Assembly (NCBI GenBank): GCA_947625895.1
Contig: CANQPZ010000010.1
Location: forward strand, 1-40,342
Source of the DNA: an uncultured Clostridia bacterium
GTDB lineage: Bacteria > Bacillota > Clostridia > TANB77 > CAG-508
Reading direction: 5' to 3'
DNA: 40,342 bases
Shown: in pieces, positions 8,396-16,315 of the stretch
Numbering within the stretch: the stretch's first letter is position 1
How the letters are laid out: each line of letters starts with the position of its first letter
Position numbers and translations under genes: made by a program
Notes under the pieces: generated by a model
Database searches by the model: none
What the model was told of the DNA's origin: nothing
Seen by the model: the letters and a program-made list of their open reading frames with translations, nothing else

Positions 8396-9493
8396 ATGAC
8401 AAGAGAAGAAGGGTTTTCACCAATAAGATTTATATTAACAGTTTGTTTACTTATAATTATTTTTGGAGGTATAGGTGGTATTTTATGGTATACTACTTCT
8501 TTAAATCCAGTACAAAAAAATAGTGAAAAAGTTGTTATTGAAATTCAAAGTGGTACTGGAGTGAAAGGTATAGCAGAAACTCTAGAATCTAATAATTTAA
8601 TAAAGAATGCTTCAGCATTCAAAATTTATTGTAAATTAAATAATGAAAAAACTATGCAGGCAGGAAAATATGAGTTAGATAAAAATATGTCTGTTAAGCA
8701 AATAGTTAATGAATTAAAGAATGGAAATGTGGTTGATGAAACAGTAAAAATTACTTTTCTTGAAGGAAAAAATATGAGATGGATAGCATCTACTATTGCT
8801 GAAGCAACAGATAATACAGAGGAAGATGTTTTTAATTTACTACAAGATGAAGAATATATTGATTCAGTAATTGAGAAATATTGGTTTGTTACAGATGATA
8901 TAAAAAATAAAGATATATATTATCCATTAGAAGGATATTTATTCCCAGACACATATATTTTATCTGATAAATCAGAAAGTGTAGAAACAATTTTTGGAAA
9001 AATGCTTGATAAAATGGAAAGTGTTTTGAAACCTTTAAAACAAGATATAGATGATAGTGATTATTCAATTCATGAAATTTTAACACTGGCATCCGTTGTT
9101 GAACTTGAAGCAGAAAATGCTGAGGATAGAGCTGAGGTTGCAGGAGTTTTCTATAACAGACTTAATAAAAAAATGGCTCTACAAAGTGATGTTACTACAT
9201 ATTATGCAAATAAATTGGAACTAAGTGATAGACAACTTACACAAAAAGAAATTGCAGATGATAATCCTTATAATACTAGATCTTCAAAAATGGCAGGTAA
9301 ATTACCTGTTGGACCAATTGCGATGATAGGAGAAAGTTCAATTAAAGCGGCTCTAAATCCTAAGAAAACTGATGCAATGTTCTTTGTTGCAGACAAAAAT
9401 GGAAAAGTTTATTTTTCTAAGACTAATGAGGAACATGAAAGAATAATTGATGAGTTAAAAGACCAAGATTTATGGATGACATATGATAAATAA
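8396..9493 (+). CDS. mltG: endolytic murein transglycosylase MltG
   Basis: Cleaves nascent peptidoglycan strands inside the chain next to the membrane, setting glycan length. 365 residues: cytosolic N-terminus, one span (about 12-33), a LysM-like segment (about 45-110), then the YceG catalytic domain with YPLEGYLFPDTY at 176-187, catalytic Glu236 in LASVVELEA, the N-R-L of the family near 254, and a conserved C-terminal P-x-G-P-I region (304-308). Length and residues match active members. The start ATG is 12 bases after AAAGGA; an alternative start is not evident. It sits directly after the SH3 protein and ahead of the aspS promoter. Confidence 0.95.
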   Translation: MTREEGFSPIRFILTVCLLIIIFGGIGGILWYTTSLNPVQKNSEKVVIEIQSGTGVKGIAETLESNNLIKNASAFKIYCKLNNEKTMQAGKYELDKNMSVKQIVNELKNGNVVDETVKITFLEGKNMRWIASTIAEATDNTEEDVFNLLQDEEYIDSVIEKYWFVTDDIKNKDIYYPLEGYLFPDTYILSDKSESVETIFGKMLDKMESVLKPLKQDIDDSDYSIHEILTLASVVELEAENAEDRAEVAGVFYNRLNKKMALQSDVTTYYANKLELSDRQLTQKEIADDNPYNTRSSKMAGKLPVGPIAMIGESSIKAALNPKKTDAMFFVADKNGKVYFSKTNEEHERIIDELKDQDLWMTYDK

Positions 9494-9505
9494 AACGCAT
9501 AAAAC

Positions 9506-9534
9506 TTGACAAATTTGGGAAAACTGTTTAAAAT
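9506..9534 (+). promoter_or_regulatory. promoter of the aspS T-box transcript
   Basis: TTGACA (9506-9511), 17-bp spacer, TAAAAT (9529-9534), just upstream of the T-box leader. Confidence 0.75.
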
Positions 9535-9554
9535 AAATAGTACTGTGAATATTT

Positions 9555-9751
9555 TAGCGTTGATAACACAAAGTAATTGTGATAGAAAATCTAAAAGAGA
9601 AGAATTACCATAGGCTGAAAGTAATTCAGATGGAAACAATTATGAAACACGTTGGAGCTAGTTTTTTAAAGTGGGATTTTATCCAATTTGGGTGGTACCG
9701 CGGAAGTAGTTAGTTGAGAGCTTTCGTCCCTTTAGGACGTAAGCTCTTTTT
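9555..9751 (+). promoter_or_regulatory. T-box riboswitch upstream of aspS, with terminator
   Basis: The T-box signature TGGGTGGTACCGCGG lies at 9689-9703, the stem III region with GTTGGAGCT at 9651-9659, and the terminator stem at 9717-9747 with T run. Uncharged tRNA should favour the antiterminator and switch on aspS. Stem I looks short: TAATTGT near 9593-9600 pairs with ACAATTA near 9636-9642, and GAATTAC pairs with GTAATTC. GAT at 9629-9631 between these stems is the likely Asp specifier. I see no large distal stem I arm. Confidence 0.88.
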
Positions 9752-9761
9752 GTTTTGTAGG

Positions 9762-9883
9762 GTTGAAAAAATAATCATCATTCTACGTCGTTAAATTGTA
9801 ATCAAAAATCCTCAACGTACCTTCGTACGCCTCCGGTATTTTGATTGCAATTTGCCTAGTATAATAATAATTCTTTTTTCAAC
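9762..9883. repeat. family A palindromic repeat, copy A1 (in the aspS leader)
   Basis: Core order: TACGTCGTTAAA, left arm, ATCCTCA, small hairpin CGTAC/GTACG with a CTTC loop, CTCCGGT, right arm, GCCTAGTA (9854-9861). The left arm near 9792-9806 pairs with the right arm near 9838-9853 with a single wobble. The outer flanks (GTTGAAAAAA at 9762 and TTTTTTCAAC at 9874-9883) pair too. The same cores occur at 27024-27102 with completely different, still pairing arms. Confidence 0.8.
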
Positions 9884-9927
9884 GGCGAAAGAGTTGAAGA
9901 AATAATTCTTTTTCCAACTGGTATGGC

Positions 9928-9984
9928 TTGGAAAAAGAATCATCATTCTACGTCGTTAAATCACAATCAAAAATCCTTAACTTA
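9928..9984. repeat. family A repeat, left half only (A2)
   Basis: Repeats the left flank, TACGTCGTTAAAT and AATCAAAAATCCT of copy A1, then diverges at 9985. With A1 it fills most of the 311 bases between the T-box terminator and aspS; the rest, 9985-10050, shows nothing recognisable. Confidence 0.7.
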
Positions 9985-10062
9985 AGCTACTAAATTATAA
10001 TAAAAAATTCCGCACTTATTACGCATACCCTCATAATTTACATAGATGGAAAGGAGAGAAAA

Positions 10063-11817
10063 ATGTATAGAACATATAACTGCAACGAAATTAGAGAAAA
10101 GAACGTTGGTGAACATATTAAACTTGCTGGTTGGGTTCAAACAATTAGAGATTTAGGAGGAGTTCTTTTTGTTGATTTAAGAGATCAATATGGAATTACT
10201 CAGATAGTTGCTTCAGGAAATGAAGAATTAGTTGATAAAATTTCAAGAATTCCAATTGAATCTACGATTTCTGTTGAAGGAACTGTAAGATTAAGAGATC
10301 AAGAAACTGTAAATGAGAAACTTGATACTGGTCTAGTTGAATTATTTGTCGAAAAAGTTGAAATATTAGGAAAAAGAACAAAACCATTACCATTTGAAAT
10401 AGAATCAAGTAGAGATGTTAGAGAAGATTTAAGATTACAATATAGATTTTTAGATTTAAGAAATGAAAAATTAAAAAATAACTTAATTTTAAGAGCAAAA
10501 GTAATTCAATTTATGAGAGAGCAAATGGTGAAAAAGGGATTCCTAGAAGTTCAAACACCAATTCTTACAAGTTCATCTCCTGAAGGTGCTAGAGATTATT
10601 TAGTACCAAGTAGAATTTATCCTGGAAAATTTTATGCACTTCCACAAGCACCACAACAATTTAAACAATTGTTAATGGTATCTGGAATAGATAAATATTT
10701 CCAAATTGCACCTTGCTTTAGAGACGAAGATGCTAGAGCTGATAGAACACCGGGTGAATTTTATCAATTAGATATGGAAATGTCTTTTGCAACACAAGAA
10801 GATGTCTTATCAATAATGGAAGAAGTAATCTACAATGTTTTTAAAGAATTTTCAGATAAAAAGATTTCTGAGTATCCATTTCCAAGAATTGCTTATAGAG
10901 AATCAATGCTTAAATATGGAACAGATAAACCTGATTTAAGAAACCCATTAGTTATTTGTGATGTTACTGATATTTTTGAAAAAGTAGATTTAAAAGTATT
11001 TAATGGAAAACAAGTAAGAATCATTTCTGTACCAAATGGCGCAAGCGAGCCTAGAACTTTATTTGAGGGTATGACAGATTTTGCAATTAATGAATGTAAA
11101 GCTAAAGGTTTAGCATGGCTTAAAGTAAATGACGATAGAACATTACAAGGACCAATTGCAAAATTTATTGATGATGATTCTAGAGAAGCAATGCTTAAAA
11201 AAGCAGGAACAAAAGCTGGAGATGCAATTTTCTTTGTTGCAGAACATGAACCAGTAGTTTCTAAGCTTGCAGGTCAAATAAGGGAAGAACTTGGAAAGAG
11301 AATGGGATTAATTGATGACTCTACTTATAAATTCTGCTGGATTGTTGATTTTCCAATGTTTGAAAGAGCAGATAATGGAAAAATTGAATTTTCACATAAC
11401 CCATTTTCAATGCCACAAGGTGGAATGGAAGCACTAGAAACTAAAGAACCTTTAGATATTCTTGCATATCAATATGATATTGTAGGAAATGGTATTGAAC
11501 TAGCTTCAGGAGCTGTAAGAAACCATTCACCAGAAATAATGATAAAAGCATTTGAGATGGCTGGATATAAAGAAGATGAAATTTATAAAAAATTTGCAGC
11601 ATTATACAATGCATTCCATTATGGTGCACCACCTCATGCTGGTATTGCTCCAGGAATTGATAGAATTATAATGCTTCTAGCAGAAGAAGAAACAATCAGA
11701 GAAGTTCAAGCGTTTCCAATGAATGCAAAGGCTCAAGATGTATTAATGGGAGCACCTTCAAATGTTTCACAAAGACAATTAGATGAAATTCATATAAAAA
11801 TAAATGATCCTAAATAG
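10063..11817 (+). CDS. aspS: aspartyl-tRNA synthetase
   Basis: Charges tRNA-Asp. 584 residues, the bacterial class IIb form: N-terminal OB-fold anticodon domain (1-105), catalytic core split by the GAD insertion (about 285-420). Motif 2 is read in FRDEDARADRTPGEF (about 217-231) and motif 3 in GIAPGIDRIIMLL (near 525-540). Leu31 falls where non-discriminating enzymes usually carry His, which suggests the discriminating type, though one residue is weak evidence. SD AAGGAGAG precedes the ATG. Expression should respond to tRNA charging through the T-box at 9555-9751. The stop lies just before a terminator that overlaps the next gene's ribosome site. Confidence 0.97.
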   Translation: MYRTYNCNEIREKNVGEHIKLAGWVQTIRDLGGVLFVDLRDQYGITQIVASGNEELVDKISRIPIESTISVEGTVRLRDQETVNEKLDTGLVELFVEKVEILGKRTKPLPFEIESSRDVREDLRLQYRFLDLRNEKLKNNLILRAKVIQFMREQMVKKGFLEVQTPILTSSSPEGARDYLVPSRIYPGKFYALPQAPQQFKQLLMVSGIDKYFQIAPCFRDEDARADRTPGEFYQLDMEMSFATQEDVLSIMEEVIYNVFKEFSDKKISEYPFPRIAYRESMLKYGTDKPDLRNPLVICDVTDIFEKVDLKVFNGKQVRIISVPNGASEPRTLFEGMTDFAINECKAKGLAWLKVNDDRTLQGPIAKFIDDDSREAMLKKAGTKAGDAIFFVAEHEPVVSKLAGQIREELGKRMGLIDDSTYKFCWIVDFPMFERADNGKIEFSHNPFSMPQGGMEALETKEPLDILAYQYDIVGNGIELASGAVRNHSPEIMIKAFEMAGYKEDEIYKKFAALYNAFHYGAPPHAGIAPGIDRIIMLLAEEETIREVQAFPMNAKAQDVLMGAPSNVSQRQLDEIHIKINDPK

Positions 11818-11825
11818 GAATAAAT

Positions 11826-11861
11826 AAAAATTACCTTCATATTTTAGTGAAGGTGATTTTT
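11826..11861 (+). terminator. aspS terminator overlapping the next gene's Shine-Dalgarno
   Basis: ATTACCTTCA pairs with TGAAGGTGAT (10 bp, one G.T) and a T5 run follows. The right arm contains AGGTGA (11851-11856), the ribosome site of the ATG at 11862. Confidence 0.75.
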
Positions 11862-12821
11862 ATGAATGACGATATTTTATATATTGATTATTTGGAATCA
11901 TATGAAGAAATAATAAGAAGAAGGAAAATTCCTAAAATTATAAAAAAGATAATATATAAAATATTTAACTTTTTAGGATTTATAAAGATAGAAAAGAATT
12001 ATTTAATATTATCTAGTACATATGAAGATGTTAATAATAAAACAATAACAAACATTTTAAAAGCTGCTCAAAAATTAAATTTTAAAAATGTAGCATTAGC
12101 AGAAGGATTGCAAAGTAATTTAGCTTTAAATAAAGAGTTACTGAATAGTAATTTTGATATATTAGATGGAACTAAAATATATAAATTTCTGACATATGAA
12201 ATTATAAATAAAATTGCATATATTCAAAATATAAAAATACAGAGTATGGAAATTACATTTCTAACAAATAATAACTCAGATATAAATATGGAAAGCATAA
12301 AAATGCTAGCACAAAAGTGTAAAGTTGTTAATGTTCTGACAGAAAGAATAGATCTTTTTACAGATCTAGAAAAACAATTATATGACGATCAAGGAATAAT
12401 AATTAATGTTTCAAGGAATAAAAGAAAAACATGTATGTACTCAGATATTATATTAAACTTAGACTTTGAAAATAAAACTTTAGAACAATGCAGAATAAGG
12501 GAAAAGACGATTATAGTTCAATTTACTAAAGCTAAATTTGAGAATAAAACTGGTGTAACTATTACATCATACAAACTAAATATTCCAGATAAATATTCTG
12601 CATCAAAGAAAATGCTAAAACATTTTTCTAATGAAATACTTTATGAAGGACTTTTTTATCACAAATTATCTTATAAAAATGTAAGAAAGTTATTAAAAAA
12701 GGATAATATTAGTATAAAATATTTTATTGGTAATAATGGAAAAATCAGCTTTAGAGAAATAAAAGAAAATCATTTTAAAAATAATAGAAAAATGCTTAAA
12801 GTACTTGACAAATTTGATTAA
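11862..12821 (+). CDS. conserved-looking cytosolic protein, unknown function
   Basis: 319 residues from ATG 11862, which has AGGTGA at good spacing; an in-frame GTG at 11847 would lie inside the hairpin. I do not recognise the protein. It is very Lys/Asn/Ile rich, with no signal peptide or membrane span. A segment I-L-S-S-T-Y-E-D-V near 48-56 followed by alternating helices and strands suggests an alpha/beta fold. The ribosome site is in the aspS terminator stem, so translation on read-through transcripts may be restrained. It has its own terminator. Confidence 0.6.
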   Translation: MNDDILYIDYLESYEEIIRRRKIPKIIKKIIYKIFNFLGFIKIEKNYLILSSTYEDVNNKTITNILKAAQKLNFKNVALAEGLQSNLALNKELLNSNFDILDGTKIYKFLTYEIINKIAYIQNIKIQSMEITFLTNNNSDINMESIKMLAQKCKVVNVLTERIDLFTDLEKQLYDDQGIIINVSRNKRKTCMYSDIILNLDFENKTLEQCRIREKTIIVQFTKAKFENKTGVTITSYKLNIPDKYSASKKMLKHFSNEILYEGLFYHKLSYKNVRKLLKKDNISIKYFIGNNGKISFREIKENHFKNNRKMLKVLDKFD

Positions 12822-12866
12822 AAATACTATTATGTTGCCGTTGTTAAATTACAATAGTATTTTTAT
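12821..12866 (+). terminator. intrinsic terminator before greA
   Basis: AAAATACTATT and AATAGTATTTTT form an 11-bp stem with a 21-base loop and a T run. Confidence 0.7.
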
Positions 12867-12907
12867 TAAATATATTAAAATTTTTACTCTGGAAAGGGAT
12901 GAGTGTT

Positions 12908-13387
12908 ATGGAGGAAAACAGAGAAATACTATTAACTCAAGAAGGTTATGATAACCTAGAGAAAGAATTAGAATATTTAAAAACAGAAAAAAGAACAGAG
13001 ATTGCAGAACGTATTAAAGTTGCATTAGGATTTGGTGATTTATCAGAAAATTCTGAATATGATGAAGCAAAAGGAGCACAAGCAGCTAACGAAAATAAAA
13101 TAGCTGAATTAGAAAATAAAATAAGATTTGCTAAAATCATTGATGAATCAGAGATTGATACTAAAACTGTACAAGTTGGAAATATAGTTACAATTCATGA
13201 CGAAGAATTTGATGAAGATTTAGTATATACAATAGTTGGATCAACAGAAGTTGATTTAGCACAAAATAAAATTTCAAATGAATCTCCAATGGGAGTTGCT
13301 TTATTAGGAGCAAGAAAAGGTGAAACAGTAGAAGTTGAAGCACCAGATGGAGTTATGAGATATAAAATTTTATCTATTAAAAAATAA
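12908..13387 (+). CDS. greA: transcription elongation factor GreA
   Basis: Rescues backtracked RNA polymerase by stimulating transcript cleavage through its secondary channel. 159 residues from ATG 12908: the N-terminal coiled coil (about 1-75) carries GDLSENSEYDEAK at 38-50, with the acidic tip residues that hold the catalytic metal, and the C-terminal FKBP-like domain ends in Y-K-I-L. The ATG at 12899 is directly abutted by AAAGGG, leaving no spacing; from 12908 the spacing is 9, so 12908 is preferred. Length matches the family. Terminator at 13398-13434. Confidence 0.95.
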   Translation: MEENREILLTQEGYDNLEKELEYLKTEKRTEIAERIKVALGFGDLSENSEYDEAKGAQAANENKIAELENKIRFAKIIDESEIDTKTVQVGNIVTIHDEEFDEDLVYTIVGSTEVDLAQNKISNESPMGVALLGARKGETVEVEAPDGVMRYKILSIKK

Positions 13388-13397
13388 TGAATATTAT

Positions 13398-13434
13398 AAA
13401 GAATTCAAATATTATTTATTTGAATTCTTTTTTT
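13398..13434 (+). terminator. greA terminator
   Basis: AAAGAATTCAAAT pairs perfectly with ATTTGAATTCTTT (13 bp) and is followed by more T. Confidence 0.9.
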
Positions 13435-13449
13435 ATGTATTTGTATTAT

Positions 13450-13595
13450 TGCACATAATAAATATATTTTTTCTTCCTTGTGGGTCGCAACTCTCAGATT
13501 AATAAGAAACTAGTCTGAAGAGTTGCTCGCAATCGCACTACACTTTGTTTCGTTTGGTCGCTTCGCGTCAGAAAAGAATATATTTATTATGTGCA
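13450..13595. repeat. family B palindromic repeat, copy B1
   Basis: Outer arms 13450-13477 and 13570-13595 pair over more than 20 bp. Inside, CTTCCTTGTGGGTCGCAA leads to a second hairpin (13487-13526), then a conserved block from AATCGCACT (13531) through GGTCGCTTCGCGTCAG (to about 13571). No gene is seen in this part of the 521-base gap between greA and the NifU-like gene. Confidence 0.75.
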
Positions 13596-13610
13596 GTACA
13601 TAGTTTAGTA

Positions 13611-13728
13611 AAAATATATTTTCTTCCTTGTGAGTCGCAATTTCTTATGACTAAAATTTATATAAAGAGATGTTTGGAATCGCACTGCACTTCGTTCCGT
13701 TTGGTCGCTTCGCGTCAGAAAAGAACAT
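13611..13728. repeat. family B palindromic repeat, copy B2
   Basis: Shares the left core CTTCCTTGTGAGTCGCAA and the right block AATCGCACT through GGTCGCTTCGCGTCAGAAAAGAA with B1 at a few differences, while the interior 35-40 bases are unrelated. Outer arms pair less well than in B1. Confidence 0.7.
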
Positions 13729-13839
13729 TCTTATTTTGTTTAAACCTTATTATCTTAAAAAATTCTATTATGAAAAAACACTTTGCAAAACAGTAAAAAA
13801 GCCATATAAATCAATGCTTACAGACGTTTTAAAAAACTA

Positions 13840-13868
13840 TTGAAAGCTAAAAATATTTGTGATAGAAT
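13840..13868 (+). promoter_or_regulatory. promoter of the NifU-like/GGGtGRT operon
   Basis: TTGAAA (13840-13845), 17-bp spacer, TAGAAT (13863-13868), with the same TTGTGA extension before the -10 as the glmU promoter. Confidence 0.7.
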
Positions 13869-13908
13869 AACGTCGGTCGAATAAATTACAATAATATAGG
13901 AGGTAATT

Positions 13909-14601
13909 ATGATTTATACACAAGAACTAGAAAATATGTGCAAAGTAGCAAAAGGAGTTGATCATGGACCAGCACCAATACCAGAAGAAGGAAAATGGGT
14001 AAAAGCAAAAGATATAAAAGATATTTCAGGATTTACACATGGTATTGGATGGTGTGCACCACAACAAGGAGCTTGCAAACTTACACTTAATGTAAAAGAC
14101 GGAATAATTCAAGAAGCATTAGTTGAAACAATAGGATGCTCAGGTATGACTCATTCAGCAGCTATGGCTGGAGAAATTTTAGTTGGAAAAACAATATTAG
14201 AAGCATTAAATACAGACTTGGTTTGTGATGCTATTAATACTGCAATGAGAGAATTATTTTTACAAATTGTTTATGGTAGATCTCAATCTGCATTTTCTGA
14301 AGGAGGATTAGCAGTTGGAGCAGGACTTGAAGATCTTGGAAAAGGTCACACAAGTCAAGTAGGAACAATTTATTCTAGTTTAGATAAAGGACCTAGATAT
14401 TTAAATTTAGCAGAAGGATATATTGTTGAAATTGGATTAGATAAAGATGACCAAATTATAGGCTATAAATATGTTCATATGGGTAAAATGATGGATTCAA
14501 TTAAAAAAGGCGTTGATCCAATGGAGGCTATCGAAAAAGCTTCAGGAACTTATGGAAGATTTGATGAAGCTGTTAAGAAGATAGACCCACGTAAACAATA
14601 A
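13909..14601 (+). CDS. IscU/NifU-N-like iron-sulfur scaffold protein paired with GGGtGRT protein
   Basis: 230 residues. The central part resembles the NifU/IscU scaffold: Cys49 and Cys56 in GWCAPQQGACKLTL, a strand pair with D-G-I-I-Q-E-A, Cys77 in IGCSGMTHSAA, then G-K-T-I-L-E-A. Cys106 may be the third ligand. The C-terminal 90 residues (Y-S-S-L-D-K-G-P-R-Y onward) are an extension not in plain IscU. It is followed after 33 bases by the GGGtGRT gene, a habitual neighbour in Clostridia, so the two probably act on one substrate. Role in Fe-S assembly is inferred from family likeness. SD TAGGAGGT is strong. Confidence 0.82.
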   Translation: MIYTQELENMCKVAKGVDHGPAPIPEEGKWVKAKDIKDISGFTHGIGWCAPQQGACKLTLNVKDGIIQEALVETIGCSGMTHSAAMAGEILVGKTILEALNTDLVCDAINTAMRELFLQIVYGRSQSAFSEGGLAVGAGLEDLGKGHTSQVGTIYSSLDKGPRYLNLAEGYIVEIGLDKDDQIIGYKYVHMGKMMDSIKKGVDPMEAIEKASGTYGRFDEAVKKIDPRKQ

Positions 14602-14634
14602 AATAAAAGAATTTAATGAAAAGGAGAGATATAA

Positions 14635-15636
14635 ATGGCAGTTACATTTGAAAGTTATGAAAGAAGAATAGATCAAATTAAACCTGTAATGGAAAAGTAT
14701 GGCATTAAAGATTTTGAAGACGCTTTAGAAATATGTAAATCAAAAGGATTTAACCCATATGATATGGTAAAAGGAGTACAACCAATATGTTTTGAAAATG
14801 CTTGCTGGGCATATACATTAGGTGCAGCAATAGCAGTTAAAAAAGGTTGTACAAAAGCTGCAGATGCAGCAAAAGCTATTGGAGAAGGATTACAAGCTTT
14901 TTGTATTCCAGGTTCAGTTGCAGATGATAGAAAAGTTGGATTAGGACATGGAAATTTAGCTTCAATGCTATTATCAGAAGAAACTAAATGTTTTGCTTTC
15001 TTAGCAGGACATGAGTCTTTTGCAGCAGCAGAAGGAGCTATAGGAATTGCTAAATCAGCTAATAAAGTTAGAAAAGAACCATTAAGAGTTATATTAAATG
15101 GTTTAGGAAAAGATGCAGCACAAGTAATTTCAAGAATTAATGGATTCACATATGTTAAAACAGATTTTGATTTCTTCACAGGAAAAGTAAAAGTTGTTGA
15201 AGAAATTCCATATTCAAATGGAGAAAGATCAAAAGTTAGATGCTATGGTGCAAATGATGTTAGAGAAGGTGTTGCAATAATGTGGATGGAAGATGTTGAT
15301 GTTTCTATTACTGGAAATTCAACTAACCCTACAAGATTCCAACATCCTGTTGCAGGTACATATAAGAAAGAAAGAATTGAAGCAGGAAAGAAATACTTCT
15401 CTGTTGCTTCTGGTGGAGGAACAGGAAGAACATTACATCCAGATAATATGGCTGCTGGACCAGCTTCATATGGTATGACAGATACAATGGGAAGAATGCA
15501 TTCAGATGCACAATTCGCAGGATCTTCTTCAGTACCAGCTCATGTTGAAATGATGGGATTAATTGGAATGGGAAATAATCCAATGGTTGGTGCTACTGTT
15601 GCAGTTGCTGTTGCTGTAGAAGAAGCTATGAAATAG
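14635..15636 (+). CDS. GGGtGRT protein
   Basis: 333 residues, recognised by the name-giving GGGTGRT at 260-266. Eight or so Cys are scattered in the first two thirds (34, 52, 57, 72, 90, 119, 203). Gly/Ala-rich throughout, no signal peptide, cytosolic. Its biochemical role is unknown; constant pairing with the NifU-like gene suggests Fe-S or sulfur chemistry. SD AAGGAGAG, same operon as the preceding gene, ended by a palindromic terminator. Codon use is that of a well-expressed host gene. Confidence 0.85.
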   Translation: MAVTFESYERRIDQIKPVMEKYGIKDFEDALEICKSKGFNPYDMVKGVQPICFENACWAYTLGAAIAVKKGCTKAADAAKAIGEGLQAFCIPGSVADDRKVGLGHGNLASMLLSEETKCFAFLAGHESFAAAEGAIGIAKSANKVRKEPLRVILNGLGKDAAQVISRINGFTYVKTDFDFFTGKVKVVEEIPYSNGERSKVRCYGANDVREGVAIMWMEDVDVSITGNSTNPTRFQHPVAGTYKKERIEAGKKYFSVASGGGTGRTLHPDNMAAGPASYGMTDTMGRMHSDAQFAGSSSVPAHVEMMGLIGMGNNPMVGATVAVAVAVEEAMK

Positions 15637-15648
15637 TAAATTTTAAAA

Positions 15649-15677
15649 GAAGAAGTACATATGTACTTCTTTTTTTA
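15649..15677 (+). terminator. terminator of the GGGtGRT operon
   Basis: Perfect 11-bp palindrome AAGAAGTACAT / ATGTACTTCTT with a T run. Confidence 0.9.
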
Positions 15678-15720
15678 TGCTCTGAAGAGTATTAAAAGTG
15701 ATACAACCTGTTTACATAAA

Positions 15721-15749
15721 TTGACTATTCCTTTTAAAAAATATATAAT
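15721..15749 (+). promoter_or_regulatory. promoter of cassette gene 1
   Basis: TTGACT (15721-15726), 17-bp spacer, perfect TATAAT (15744-15749). Confidence 0.8.
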
Positions 15750-15783
15750 ATAAGTATAAAAAACAGTTTAAGGAGGTAATAAC

Positions 15784-16245
15784 ATGGTAAACACTGAGTA
15801 TTCTCGGTATCGCACTACGCTCCAGTCTTCTGGGGTTGTAACATTCTCTAAAAGGGAGGAACTCATCGATTTCGTGGCGACGACAATTTCCAAAGATTAT
15901 CAGGCTTGGGCGGAGGACAAAAAGAATGCTGCTACTACTTATGCTGATGAACATGAATGGAAAGTTCGCCAGACCACAGAGGGAAAACTGTCCGAAATAT
16001 ATGCAACGGATTTTCTGAAGGCACGTGTTGCGGAAGACAGTGACCCTGCGTATGTTGTTCTGACTAAGCTGATGAGGAGAGTGCCTAAGATCTTCAAAAT
16101 CACCTTTGACGCTGAAACGGACAACGAAATCTATGAGCAGATCCTGAAGAGGATAGGCCAAGGCGATACTCCGAGGGACGTGTTTCCTACTCATGTTCGG
16201 TATACCATCGAGGGATGCAAGACATTGAGAATGGAAACGATCTGA
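15784..16245 (+). CDS. cassette gene 1: unknown protein, paralogue of the next gene
   Basis: 153 residues, cytosolic, not recognised. It is clearly homologous to the gene at 16377: both begin with E-Y-x-R-Y-R, then V-V-T-F, share I-Y-A-T in the middle, and end with G-D-T-P-x-x-V-F, V-R-Y-x-I-E-G and L-R. The base composition is unlike the neighbours: G+C is visibly higher, with Arg as CGC/CGG, Leu as CTG and Ile as ATC where the host uses AGA, TTA and ATA. With its own promoter, an AGGAGGT ribosome site and a terminator it is a complete single-gene unit, which points to horizontal acquisition. A long antisense reading frame covers it but has no ribosome site and is taken as a shadow. Confidence 0.75.
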   Translation: MVNTEYSRYRTTLQSSGVVTFSKREELIDFVATTISKDYQAWAEDKKNAATTYADEHEWKVRQTTEGKLSEIYATDFLKARVAEDSDPAYVVLTKLMRRVPKIFKITFDAETDNEIYEQILKRIGQGDTPRDVFPTHVRYTIEGCKTLRMETI

Positions 16246-16264
16246 GGAGAGGTTTTTCATGGCA

Positions 16265-16300
16265 GAGAAGCACGCTAGCAATGGCGTGCTTTCTCACTTT
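16265..16300 (+). terminator. terminator of cassette gene 1, TAGCAATG loop
   Basis: GAGAAGCACGC pairs with GCGTGCTTTCTC (one bulged T) around the 8-base loop TAGCAATG (16276-16283). Confidence 0.8.
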
Positions 16301-16315
16301 AAAAAAAGATTTTAA

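Noticed and set aside
13545-13796. 83-residue open frame with internally repeated F-R-L-V-A-S-R-Q-K-R
   Set aside because: It is a translation of the two family B repeats; no ribosome site and the repeat is palindromic intergenic DNA.
14673-15179. 168-residue frame antisense to the GGGtGRT gene
   Set aside because: Mirror of a well-supported coding frame, with no start signals.
15712-16281. 189-residue frame antisense to cassette gene 1
   Set aside because: No promoter or ribosome site; length is a by-product of the higher G+C of the real gene, which has all signals on the + strand.
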